Part shown: positions 25,225 to 33,005 of the stretch, piece after piece
Numbering within the stretch: position 1 is the first letter of the stretch
Layout: the number at the start of each line of letters is the position of its first letter
NCBI RefSeq assembly: GCF_028765165.1
Contig: NZ_JARADB010000003.1
Coordinates: forward strand, 603,210 to 667,209
Direction of reading: 5' to 3'
Origin: Paenibacillus sp. MAHUQ-63
Lineage (GTDB): Bacteria; Bacillota; Bacilli; Paenibacillales; NBRC-103111
Length of the DNA: 64,000 bases
The notes under the pieces: model-generated
What the model was told of the DNA's origin: nothing
Database searches by the model: none
Seen by the model: the letters and a program-made list of their open reading frames with translations, nothing else
Program-made: the position numbers and the translations under genes

Positions 25225-26538
25225 TTATTGTGCAGCTTTCTCAGTTTGAATCGCTTTGGTCGAAGATTCTTCAATCATGCGCAGTGCCGTTACGGAATCT
25301 TTGGACTCTCCGAAGATCAGAGGCTGGAACACGCCGTGTACCGGTACGTCGATGTAAGTCAAGCCTGCAGCCCGAGCAGCCGGCGGCATTGCGTTCTTGC
25401 CGTAGAAGATCGCTTCCGTGTGCTTGCCCTGCATCTGCGGCAGGTTCTTACCGAACGCTTCCTGTACTTTAGGCGTTTGCAGCGGTCCGATAATCCCTTC
25501 CTTAGCGAAGTTGATTTGCATTTCTTCCGACAGCAGGTACTGAATGACTTGGAACGCTTGATCTTTCTTCGTCGATTGCTTGGAAATATAAGCGGAGTAC
25601 AAGTTCGGCTGCGCTTTCACGCCCGGAGCATCCGAGAACGACGGCATCGCTGCGATATCGAAGTTCAAGTTTTTGTTCTGCTCATACCACTGTACGATCT
25701 TCTCCGTCACGTGAACGCTCATGGCCATATTCCCTTTCGGGAAATCATCGACCGAAGTGAATTGGTTAGCCGGTATTTCATAGAAACGTCTCAAATTGTC
25801 AACTTGCTTTTTCCAAGCCGGCGTATTCAGCTCCGCCTTATCTTCCGTCAAGCTCAAAGGAGAGAGCGAAAGCTGGTTATAAGTCATATATAGGCCCGGA
25901 TGCTGCTGGTAGCCTTTGTACGTCTTCTCGCCTTCTACGCGAGTGAGCTTTTTGGCCAGTTCATACACTTCATCATAGGTCATTCCATCCTTCGGATAGT
26001 CGACGCCGAATTTATCGAAAATATCTTTGTTGTAGAACAAGACGAAATCGCTTAATTGGAAAGGCAAGCCATAAATTTTTCCTTCCGGCGTCACATTTTT
26101 CATTTGCTGCATCGCCGCAGGATTCAATGTACTTGTGTCGAAGTTGTATTTCTTGATCAATTCTGTCATGTCGTACTGCAGATCGTTCTTCAAAATGTTA
26201 CGCTGCAGATTCATCCGCGCGTTGTCGATAATAATGTCCGGAATCGTTCCGGCGGCAATCAGATCTTTATACTGCCGACCCGGGTTATCCCACTGAACGT
26301 GCTTGAACGTAAGGTCCGGGAATTTCTTCTTGAGGTATTGTCCGACCTGCTTCTCCCAGATGTCTTCTTTCGCATAGAATGCAGGATATACGGTATAAAT
26401 GAAAATTTCGTTATCCGGCGCTTTGGCTGAGGCAACGGGCTGCGTATCGGTCGATGCGGTTTCAGGCTCAGACGTACAACCTGTCACGATGGCAAAGGCC
26501 GTGGTGATCATTAAAGTGGCTTTTAGGACCTTCTTCAT
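25225..26538 (-). CDS. Sugar ABC transporter solute-binding lipoprotein 2
   Basis: 437 aa, ATG with GGGAGG upstream. Lipobox IVTGCT. Paralogue of the binding protein at 22741-24099 over its full length, including DNPGRQYKDLIAAGTIPDII and FGVDYPKDGMTYDE. It has its own upstream gap of 123 bp holding a paired-box promoter and a cre-like site, so the binding proteins can be made in excess over the permeases, as is usual for ABC importers. Partners are the permeases at 28891-30735; the ATPase is not in this cluster. The MsmX-type subunit at 63093 is a candidate. Confidence 0.93.
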   Translation of the reverse strand: MKKVLKATLMITTAFAIVTGCTSEPETASTDTQPVASAKAPDNEIFIYTVYPAFYAKEDIWEKQVGQYLKKKFPDLTFKHVQWDNPGRQYKDLIAAGTIPDIIIDNARMNLQRNILKNDLQYDMTELIKKYNFDTSTLNPAAMQQMKNVTPEGKIYGLPFQLSDFVLFYNKDIFDKFGVDYPKDGMTYDEVYELAKKLTRVEGEKTYKGYQQHPGLYMTYNQLSLSPLSLTEDKAELNTPAWKKQVDNLRRFYEIPANQFTSVDDFPKGNMAMSVHVTEKIVQWYEQNKNLNFDIAAMPSFSDAPGVKAQPNLYSAYISKQSTKKDQAFQVIQYLLSEEMQINFAKEGIIGPLQTPKVQEAFGKNLPQMQGKHTEAIFYGKNAMPPAARAAGLTYIDVPVHGVFQPLIFGESKDSVTALRMIEESSTKAIQTEKAAQ

Positions 26539-26589
26539 TTCTCTATGAACCTCCCAATCAAAATTTCAATTATTGTATGCTTTTACTTT

Positions 26590-26639
26590 ATTACGAAATG
26601 ATTACGTTTACATTAGGGGAGATCTCCAACATTATAGGT
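26590..26639 (-). promoter_or_regulatory. Internal paired-box promoter before binding protein 2 (site 4)
   Basis: Box 1 ACCTATAATG (26639-26630), box 2 CCTAATGTAA (26617-26608, CCTA cores 21 bp apart) and CGTAAT (26595-26590). The 35-nt spacing from box 1 to GTAATAAAGT is the same as at the SLH promoter. It implies an internal start for the last four genes of the operon. Confidence 0.6.
26599..26612 (-). promoter_or_regulatory. Possible catabolite-response (cre-like) site
   Basis: Minus-strand TGTAAACGTAATCA fits the CcpA consensus TGWAANCGNTNWCA at 13 of 14 positions. It overlaps the space between box 2 and the presumed -10 of the internal promoter, a placement suited to repression by preferred sugars. 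Confidence 0.45.
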
Positions 26640-26661
26640 TGTTTGTTGCATCTTTCCCCCC

Positions 26662-27351
26662 TCATTTTTGGCCGGATGCCCAGCCAAGGGCTTCATCAAG
26701 CAGTTTCCACCCATTGTCGTTGCGGTTAATCTCTTCCCCGCCGGTTAAGTTGAAGAACATCCGTCTGGCCGGCAGAGGCTCCCCTCTCATATCTTTCTCG
26801 CCCTTCTCGAAATAGCAGATGACCGCCCGCTTCTCGTTATCAGGCGCTGAAGCGACAATGTGGCCACCTTGCGGCACGACGTAGCTGATCTTGGCTTCTT
26901 CCTTGTAAATGTCCACAGTGCCGGACAATCCGGCGGCAAGCTGGTGCTTGCTGTCCTTGATGGCGATGCCCCGAGCGGAATATTCGCCGTAATCCGAATC
27001 GTCTTTGCTGGCAAGAGCGACTTGCCCCAATATTTTACCGTTCGCATAAATAACGGTCACAGGCGCGGTCAATAATTTATCAGCCACGCGATGAGAGCCG
27101 GCGAATGAGCTGACATAGACGACTCCGTAGTTTTTGGCCATTTCCGGGGTAAGCTCTTTGTCGGCCGTCAATGTCACCTCATAGCCTATTTCCCGCATAT
27201 GCTTCATCACAATGCGGTCGTTCGCGCTGTCCGTTCCTACATACAGCGCTTTCTTAGCCATGCCGGAAGCTTTCTGCGTTTCCGTTGAACAAGCGGCTGC
27301 CGTTAGCATCAATACGACGAGGATCAAGCAGGAAATAAAACGTTTCAACAC
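26662..27351 (-). CDS. ThuA-like lipoprotein (paralogue C)
   Basis: 229 aa starting GTG, with AAGGAGG upstream; the adjoining TTG is an equally good start. Lipobox AAACST. The mature domain begins almost at once, without a long linker: KALYVGTDS, MREIGYEVTL, NYGVVYVSS, QLAAGLSGTVDIYKEE, NNGWKLLDEALGWA-type ending. It shares the block GEEIN...DGWKL with paralogues D and E, which the SLH and long-linker forms lack, so C, D and E form one subgroup. No function recognised; an extracytoplasmic Rossmann-like domain is all that can be said. Confidence 0.86.
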   Translation of the reverse strand: MLKRFISCLILVVLMLTAAACSTETQKASGMAKKALYVGTDSANDRIVMKHMREIGYEVTLTADKELTPEMAKNYGVVYVSSFAGSHRVADKLLTAPVTVIYANGKILGQVALASKDDSDYGEYSARGIAIKDSKHQLAAGLSGTVDIYKEEAKISYVVPQGGHIVASAPDNEKRAVICYFEKGEKDMRGEPLPARRMFFNLTGGEEINRNDNGWKLLDEALGWASGQK

Positions 27352-27377
27352 GTCCGCCTCCTTCTCCAGTTCAGCTA

Positions 27378-28121
27378 TTAGCTCTTTCCTTGCGCCCAGT
27401 TAACGGCAGCATCGAACAGCTTCCAGCCGTCTTCGGTTTGATTGATCTCTTCTCCGTTCATCAAATAGAAAAACACCTCGCGCGCAGCGACCGGCTTCCC
27501 TTTGAGATTCGTCACGCCTTTCTCATAAGCGACGAAGGTCGCCTTCATCTCATCGTTCGGCACGGTAGCGATCACGATTGCGTCTTTGCCTGGTGTTACC
27601 CAGCCCATCTTCCCGTTATCTTTGTAGACGTCCACGTTGTTTTGCAGACCGGCTGCGAGCGCATGCTGGCTGTTGCGGATCTGAATCGTCTTAGCGGCAT
27701 TGCCGTTCTCGAGCTGGCCGTTCATATCCGGATCGCTCATGCCGATGTCAGCGGATACTTGCGGCTCGTCATAGATGACAGGCACGGGGGTCGCCACGAA
27801 TTTGTCCTTGATTTTCCCCGAGTTGACCGATTCACTGACATAAATGAGCGAGAAGCCGTTCGCTTTCTCGGTGGTTACTTCCTTGTCGGATACGATGGTT
27901 ACATTCATCCCGTGCTTTTCTTTCAAACGCTTAATGACAATGCCGTCTCCGCCCCCTTCTTGGCCGATGAAGAGCACGCTCTTCCCGTTGCTTTGCGTTT
28001 TGGCTGCATTCGTGGAAGAGGGCTGATTCGATACGTTTGCCGCCTGCTGAGTCGGGACCGAGCTGCATGCGGATAATGCCAATACCATACAAGCCATGAC
28101 GGCGGCGCTTAATTTTTTCAT
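27378..28121 (-). CDS. ThuA-like lipoprotein (paralogue D)
   Basis: 247 aa from MKKLSAAVM, with GGGAGGAATTTG upstream; an in-frame start 21 bp earlier lacks good spacing. Lipobox LSACSS, then a Ser/Asn/Thr spacer of about 30 residues. The shared domain includes GKSVLFIGQ, VIKRLKEKHG, FSLIYVSESVNSGK, ALAAGLQNNVDVYKDNGK, VTPGKDAIVIATVP and NGEEINQTEDGWKLFDAAVNWA. It lies 26 bp after the stop of paralogue C in gene order and 33 bp from E, a tandem triplication. Function unknown. Confidence 0.87.
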   Translation of the reverse strand: MKKLSAAVMACMVLALSACSSVPTQQAANVSNQPSSTNAAKTQSNGKSVLFIGQEGGGDGIVIKRLKEKHGMNVTIVSDKEVTTEKANGFSLIYVSESVNSGKIKDKFVATPVPVIYDEPQVSADIGMSDPDMNGQLENGNAAKTIQIRNSQHALAAGLQNNVDVYKDNGKMGWVTPGKDAIVIATVPNDEMKATFVAYEKGVTNLKGKPVAAREVFFYLMNGEEINQTEDGWKLFDAAVNWAQGKS

Positions 28122-28154
28122 GAACAAATTCCTCCCAGTCAAGGTTATCCCTGA

Positions 28155-28853
28155 TTATTTTGAACCGTTCTTGGCAGCCCACTCGATGGCTGCATCCAAC
28201 AACTTGAAGCCGTCATCCGTTTGATTCATTTCTTCCCCAGCGGACAAATAGAAGAATACTTGACGTGCCGGCACCGGCTCGTTGCCCAAGTTTTTCACGC
28301 CTTTCTCATAGCCGAACACGACGGCCTTTTTGTCATCCCCTGGCACAGTTGCAATCGTCGTAGCTTCTTTGCCGGGCAGAGCGTAACCGATTTTCCCTTC
28401 GTTTTTGTAAACCGCCACCTGATCCTTCAGACCCGCAGCGAGCGGATGCTTGCTGTCTTTAATCTGCACCGTTTTGGCCGCGCTGAGCTCGTTATAATCC
28501 AGCAGACCCGTTAGCTGAGAAATGCCGGCTACCTGCGGCTTGGCATAAACGACAGGCACAGCCGATTGCTTCAGTTGGGCATCGATCCGGGAAGAATTGA
28601 CCGTAGGGCTGACATAGACGACGTTATACCCCTTCACATTCTCCGATTTGAAAACGTTATCCGCCATGTCGATGACGGTATAGCCCTTTTTCTCAAAATG
28701 CTTCACGACATAGGGATCGTTCGTTCCTTCCCCCCGCTTGAGATAGAGCATCTTGATCGGGCCGGCCGGCGCGCTTGCCGACTCCGCCTTGGAGCACGCC
28801 GCTACGGTGACAACCGTAGCGCCGATTAAGCATAATGCGATAAAACGTTTCAT
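28155..28853 (-). CDS. ThuA-like lipoprotein (paralogue E)
   Basis: 232 aa, ATG with GGAGGTACAAG upstream. Lipobox TVAACSK. The domain follows a short spacer: IKMLYLKRG, FEKKGYTVIDM, YNVVYVSPTVNSSR, SAVPVVYAKP, PLAAGLKDQVAVYKNEGK, LPGKEATTIATVPGD and AGEEMNQTDDGFKLLDAAIEWA. It is the first of the five paralogues after the permease genes (38-bp gap). The pattern V(I/Y)VS-T-NS followed by a V-PV-Y segment recalls exported domains of unknown function seen in other Firmicutes and Chloroflexi. Confidence 0.87.
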   Translation of the reverse strand: MKRFIALCLIGATVVTVAACSKAESASAPAGPIKMLYLKRGEGTNDPYVVKHFEKKGYTVIDMADNVFKSENVKGYNVVYVSPTVNSSRIDAQLKQSAVPVVYAKPQVAGISQLTGLLDYNELSAAKTVQIKDSKHPLAAGLKDQVAVYKNEGKIGYALPGKEATTIATVPGDDKKAVVFGYEKGVKNLGNEPVPARQVFFYLSAGEEMNQTDDGFKLLDAAIEWAAKNGSK

Positions 28854-28890
28854 TTTTCTTGTACCTCCGTTCTTATTGGATCGTCATCTG

Positions 28891-29847
28891 CTACTCAACC
28901 AAACCTGTACGTTCTACGCCTTCTACGAACCAACGCTGCGTGAACGTGTACAAGATCAGAGGCGGGATGATCATCAAGAAAGTCGTGGACATCCGGATCG
29001 CTTCATCATTGACCGACGGTCCGTAGGCTTCGGCTTGCTGGCGCAGCGCCGATGCGATCTTCTCGATACCGAGCGATAAAGGGGCCGTTTCAATATCGGA
29101 CAAATACATGCTCGGTAAATAGAAATCGTTCCATGTCCATATGAAGGAGAACAGGAAAACGACAAGGATGGCCGGTTTGGCTAACGGCATCATAACCTTA
29201 TAGAAAATCTTGAACACGCCCGCTCCGTCGATGCGCGCCGCTTCCTCCAGCTCCTTCGGCTGTGTAGAGAAAAATTGGCGGTAAATGATGACGAACAGCG
29301 CGCCTTTCAAACCGAGACCGAAGAAGGCAGGAACGATAATCGGATAGATCGTATTCAGCAGCCCTAACTGCCTCGCATAAATGATGTTAGGCAAGATCGT
29401 AACCTGCATCGGCACAATGAACGTCAGCATGAGGAAGAAAAACAGCACCCGCTTGAACGGGATCTTGAGCCTTGCGAACGCATAACCGGTAACAGCGCAC
29501 GAGAGTGTTTGCAGAATCGCAACCGACAGCGAGAGGCTTAAAGAAATGCCCAGCGCCTTCGGATATTTCATCCACTCCCATGCCTCTTGAAGGTTCCCGA
29601 GATAGATCGTTCTCGGGAACCAATTGACGGCCGGATCGAGCAAGTCGTCCGCATTTTTGACCATCGTCGTAATCATGTGCAGAATCGGCTTCAAATAGAT
29701 GTAGGCCGTATCGATCAGGATCAAGTAAATGAACAGCTTGAACAGCAGACCTTTATCCGCTTCTCTTCCGATAACCGCATACCGGACTTTGCTGAGCAGA
29801 TCCAGTATGCCGGCCGTCTGCTCTTCTTTCAATTTGATACGAAACAT
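28891..29847 (-). CDS. Carbohydrate ABC transporter permease (MalG family)
   Basis: 318 aa, ATG with GGAGGGATG upstream. Six predicted membrane spans. The ATPase-contact EAA loop is ELEEAARIDGAGVFKIFYK, near residue 215. It follows the MalF-type permease by 27 bp. It forms the translocation pore with that subunit and probably uses the binding proteins at 22741 and 25225. The N-terminus is longer than in most MalG proteins (about 35 cytoplasmic residues before the first span). Confidence 0.93.
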   Translation of the reverse strand: MFRIKLKEEQTAGILDLLSKVRYAVIGREADKGLLFKLFIYLILIDTAYIYLKPILHMITTMVKNADDLLDPAVNWFPRTIYLGNLQEAWEWMKYPKALGISLSLSLSVAILQTLSCAVTGYAFARLKIPFKRVLFFFLMLTFIVPMQVTILPNIIYARQLGLLNTIYPIIVPAFFGLGLKGALFVIIYRQFFSTQPKELEEAARIDGAGVFKIFYKVMMPLAKPAILVVFLFSFIWTWNDFYLPSMYLSDIETAPLSLGIEKIASALRQQAEAYGPSVNDEAIRMSTTFLMIIPPLILYTFTQRWFVEGVERTGLVE

Positions 29848-29874
29848 AGCTTCATCCCTCCAATCGTTTGATGG

Positions 29875-30735
29875 TTATGTGCGATGCGACTTCGTCACTC
29901 GGGCGAAAATGATAAACAGGATGACCAGGAAGAAGGCGATGATCGAGAAGTAAATCCAGAACAACGCACTGTACTGGCCGTACTCGCTTTCCCTTACCTT
30001 CGATAAGATCGGGTTGGTCGGGAAGGTGAACAAATCGACAACCGTATAGATCAAATTGAGGAAGATGAACGGTGTCATAGCGGGAAGCGTAATTTTCCAG
30101 AACGTTTCCCAAGGGCCCGCTCCATCGATGCGCGCCGCCTCATACGCCGAGTTCGAAATCGTCTGTCTTCCGCCCAGGAAGATCATGATTTGAACGCCTG
30201 AGTACCATAAGATAAGGACGAATGAATTCAGGATGGAAATGAGCGGGTCGGACCATGTGGCCGATAAGTTGGCCTGAATGAGGCCGGAAATGTTGAATTT
30301 GGACATGAAGCCGAGATCGCCCTCGCCTTGCGTCAGAAACTCCTTCACGACTTCCCCGGTCGCCAGAATGACGGGAAGGAAGAAGATGGCCCGGAAGAAC
30401 GTCCGGCCGGGAAACTTCTGATTCAAGATAATCGCGATGAGCAGGGCGAAAATGACGATGATCGGAATCATAAACAACGCCTGGCGCAGAAACGGCAGCA
30501 GTTGGTTGTACAGAATGCTCCCGTTCTCGAACAGGATGTACTTGTAATGGGTCCATCCGATGAAGCGCGTCGTCGTCTTCGTCGCCGTGATCGTGACGTC
30601 CTGGAAGCTCATGAACAGCGAGTATCCGATCGGGAACGCCATGAAGAAGATGAAGCCGATGAACCACGGGGCGATAAACAGCGTTCCTTCCAAATATTCA
30701 ATCAGGGTTGACTTCATTCTCGCTTTGCGGTTCAT
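29875..30735 (-). CDS. Carbohydrate ABC transporter permease (MalF family)
   Basis: 286 aa, ATG overlapping the stop of the DUF5696 gene by 4 bp, with GGAGGAGG upstream. Six spans beginning LFIAPWFIGFIFFMAF. EAA loop NSAYEAARIDGAGPWETFWK. First of the permease pair. The overlap with a DUF5696 gene and the Yip1 gene before it marks a conserved cassette in which these proteins probably assemble with the transporter. Confidence 0.93.
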   Translation of the reverse strand: MNRKARMKSTLIEYLEGTLFIAPWFIGFIFFMAFPIGYSLFMSFQDVTITATKTTTRFIGWTHYKYILFENGSILYNQLLPFLRQALFMIPIIVIFALLIAIILNQKFPGRTFFRAIFFLPVILATGEVVKEFLTQGEGDLGFMSKFNISGLIQANLSATWSDPLISILNSFVLILWYSGVQIMIFLGGRQTISNSAYEAARIDGAGPWETFWKITLPAMTPFIFLNLIYTVVDLFTFPTNPILSKVRESEYGQYSALFWIYFSIIAFFLVILFIIFARVTKSHRT

Positions 30736-33005
30736 TGGCCTCCTCCTCCCCGAATGGCAACAAAGTTATGTGCCGGTACGACCAAATCGCCGCTCCGGTA
30801 CTCCGTCAAGTTATAGTTGACGATAATTTTTTTGCCGTTCGCATATGTCGTTTCTTTGACGCCTTCGGCCAGCTTCCGGTGACCTGTAATGAATTGGTCC
30901 TGCACGTCGCCGAGCGCCTCATTGTAAAGCTTATATTGATCTGCGGCAAACTTCTCCCAGTCCGGGAAATACGTGTTGTAATAGCGCAAGCCGTAGGAAT
31001 TCACATATGTCTTCGTTTCCGCGTGCGTGAAGACGAACGATGGCGCCGCCCCGTATTCGATATCGCGCAGGAAATCGTTCACATCTTCCTGACGGTTGTT
31101 CACATACTCGGAAGAGTACGTAACGAGCCCATGCGCAGCAATTTGCGCGAATGGAACGGATTCGTCTGAGAACAAATCGTAGGAATTGTCATAGACCATG
31201 CCCCGGATGTAATTGACATGCGGCATGGCGTACACATTCGACTTCTCTCCCGCTACGCCGCCCAGCGTATCTTTGACCTTCTTCATAATGCGCTCCTGAA
31301 TGGTGCGCGCCTCTTCTCTCGACGATCCGTATTCCGTGTTGTAATCGTTATACAGGCGCTGCCCGAGCAGTCCGACGGCAAGCCCGTCAACACCCATCGC
31401 CTTGTAGGTAGGCAAATCGTTATCCACCATCTGCTCGACGAATTTATCGCTGACGACCGGCGTCCGCTCACGGTTGAACAGAGGGCTCTGCATCAGCGTG
31501 CGGCCTGCCAAGTTCACCATCGCGTTGAACTTCTCGTCGAAGCCGCCGCTCTTCGTATTGTTAAGCGCGTACTGCGCCTCCAAATAGACCGGATATCCCA
31601 ATCCATGCGCATGGTCAATGAAGGCCTTCATGCCGGAATCGCCGCCAATGTGGGAATCGACCGGGAACGTTCGGCCGAAGGAGCTGTATCCGCCTTTCTG
31701 CCAGCCGGAGAACGTGAGGGACATATTCTTGATCCCTTTCGCGTGCAGGGCATCGACGATTTGCATGCCCTGGCTCGTCGTCGTCAGATTGAGATAACGG
31801 TCGCTGACCACCCCTTTTTCCCGGTCCGCCCCGACGATATTCGTAAACATCGGAATATTCGGATCTTTGACCGTGACGGGCTGTGCGCCTTTCTCCTTCA
31901 TCAGATATTGGCGGTATGCTTCCGCCATGCCGACGTAGTCCGTCTTCTTGTCGTCCAGCATGTAATACCGGACTGTACGGTCGCTGCCAAACCACTGTTC
32001 CCGGTTATAATCGACATATCCCCAGGAGTCCGGAACGTCCGTGTTTCGCGTTGTAAACTGCAGGAAGCTCGAACGGTAGTTCATTTGCGCCCCGACCCAG
32101 TTGTAGTTGCTCAGGACGCCGGCTGGCGCTGCGACAATGTCGGCATACTCGTCGCCATCGTGCACGACGGCCAGGAAGCCTTTGCTTCCCGATTTCATGC
32201 CGAACACAGGCATCATGATTTTGTTGCGGTTGTTGTTGATTCCCGGAAAGGCGATATCTTGTCCGTATACCAACTCGTCATACATTTTGTTGACGTTCAA
32301 TTCGTTATTTTTGAATCGAACCAGAGCTCCTGCGCCATCGGGAATGAATAAATATCCGTCCTGGCCTTTGGTGTACTCCGCTCCCATGAACGGGAACAGT
32401 CTGACCCATACGAGCCCCATCTTCGTTTCTTTTACACCTTCTTGAATAATTTTGGTTTCTACATAATCCTGCTCAACCGTCACCTGAATCGGGATCGTAA
32501 ACCCGGTTGCCGGCAATTCATAGGTAAGCTTGAAGCCGCCGGGAATCGTTTGGACGTCCATGACCCGTCCGCCTTCTGCCGCCAGGTTCGTCTCTTTGGC
32601 CTGCAAAATGTTTTTCGAGAAATCCACATATTGAACCATCAGCGGAGAGGCCAGATGCTTCTTCCACGTTTCGGAAATTTTCTCTTGCGGCCAATCTTTC
32701 GGATCCGGGTAGGAGCGGTAGACGTTGCCGTTCCGTTTATCCTCGACGATAAAATGTCCGGTCTTCTCATCCATCTTCAGCTTCAACGTGCCGGAGTCGG
32801 CCACTTCTTTGAAATCCGCATCGGCCGGCAGCTTGGCCGGAACGCTCTTCACCTCGCTTGCCGTGTTGGCTTGCGCCGCCTGTGCGACGCGCCCGTCCGG
32901 AGCTTTGAACTCAATCTTCACACGGGTCAGGAAAATGCCGATGGCCGCCAAGATCAGGATGGTAACGATGATGGCTGTTTTATTCATTTTGATCATCCGG
33001 ATCAT
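30732..33005 (-). CDS. DUF5696-type membrane-anchored extracytoplasmic protein
   Basis: 757 aa, ATG with AGGAGGTGACC upstream and a 4-bp overlap with the Yip1 gene. One N-terminal membrane helix (about 8-28) anchors it, with the rest outside. The middle and C-terminal parts look like a glycosidase-type TIM barrel: LTFSGWQKGGYSSFG, HAHGLGYPVYLEAQ, GVDGLAVGLLGQ, MPHVNYIRGMVYD. I know this family (DUF5696) from similar ABC loci but not its activity. Trimming or presenting glycans at the membrane for the adjacent permeases is a reasonable inference. Confidence 0.82.
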   Translation of the reverse strand: MIRMIKMNKTAIIVTILILAAIGIFLTRVKIEFKAPDGRVAQAAQANTASEVKSVPAKLPADADFKEVADSGTLKLKMDEKTGHFIVEDKRNGNVYRSYPDPKDWPQEKISETWKKHLASPLMVQYVDFSKNILQAKETNLAAEGGRVMDVQTIPGGFKLTYELPATGFTIPIQVTVEQDYVETKIIQEGVKETKMGLVWVRLFPFMGAEYTKGQDGYLFIPDGAGALVRFKNNELNVNKMYDELVYGQDIAFPGINNNRNKIMMPVFGMKSGSKGFLAVVHDGDEYADIVAAPAGVLSNYNWVGAQMNYRSSFLQFTTRNTDVPDSWGYVDYNREQWFGSDRTVRYYMLDDKKTDYVGMAEAYRQYLMKEKGAQPVTVKDPNIPMFTNIVGADREKGVVSDRYLNLTTTSQGMQIVDALHAKGIKNMSLTFSGWQKGGYSSFGRTFPVDSHIGGDSGMKAFIDHAHGLGYPVYLEAQYALNNTKSGGFDEKFNAMVNLAGRTLMQSPLFNRERTPVVSDKFVEQMVDNDLPTYKAMGVDGLAVGLLGQRLYNDYNTEYGSSREEARTIQERIMKKVKDTLGGVAGEKSNVYAMPHVNYIRGMVYDNSYDLFSDESVPFAQIAAHGLVTYSSEYVNNRQEDVNDFLRDIEYGAAPSFVFTHAETKTYVNSYGLRYYNTYFPDWEKFAADQYKLYNEALGDVQDQFITGHRKLAEGVKETTYANGKKIIVNYNLTEYRSGDLVVPAHNFVAIRGGGGQ

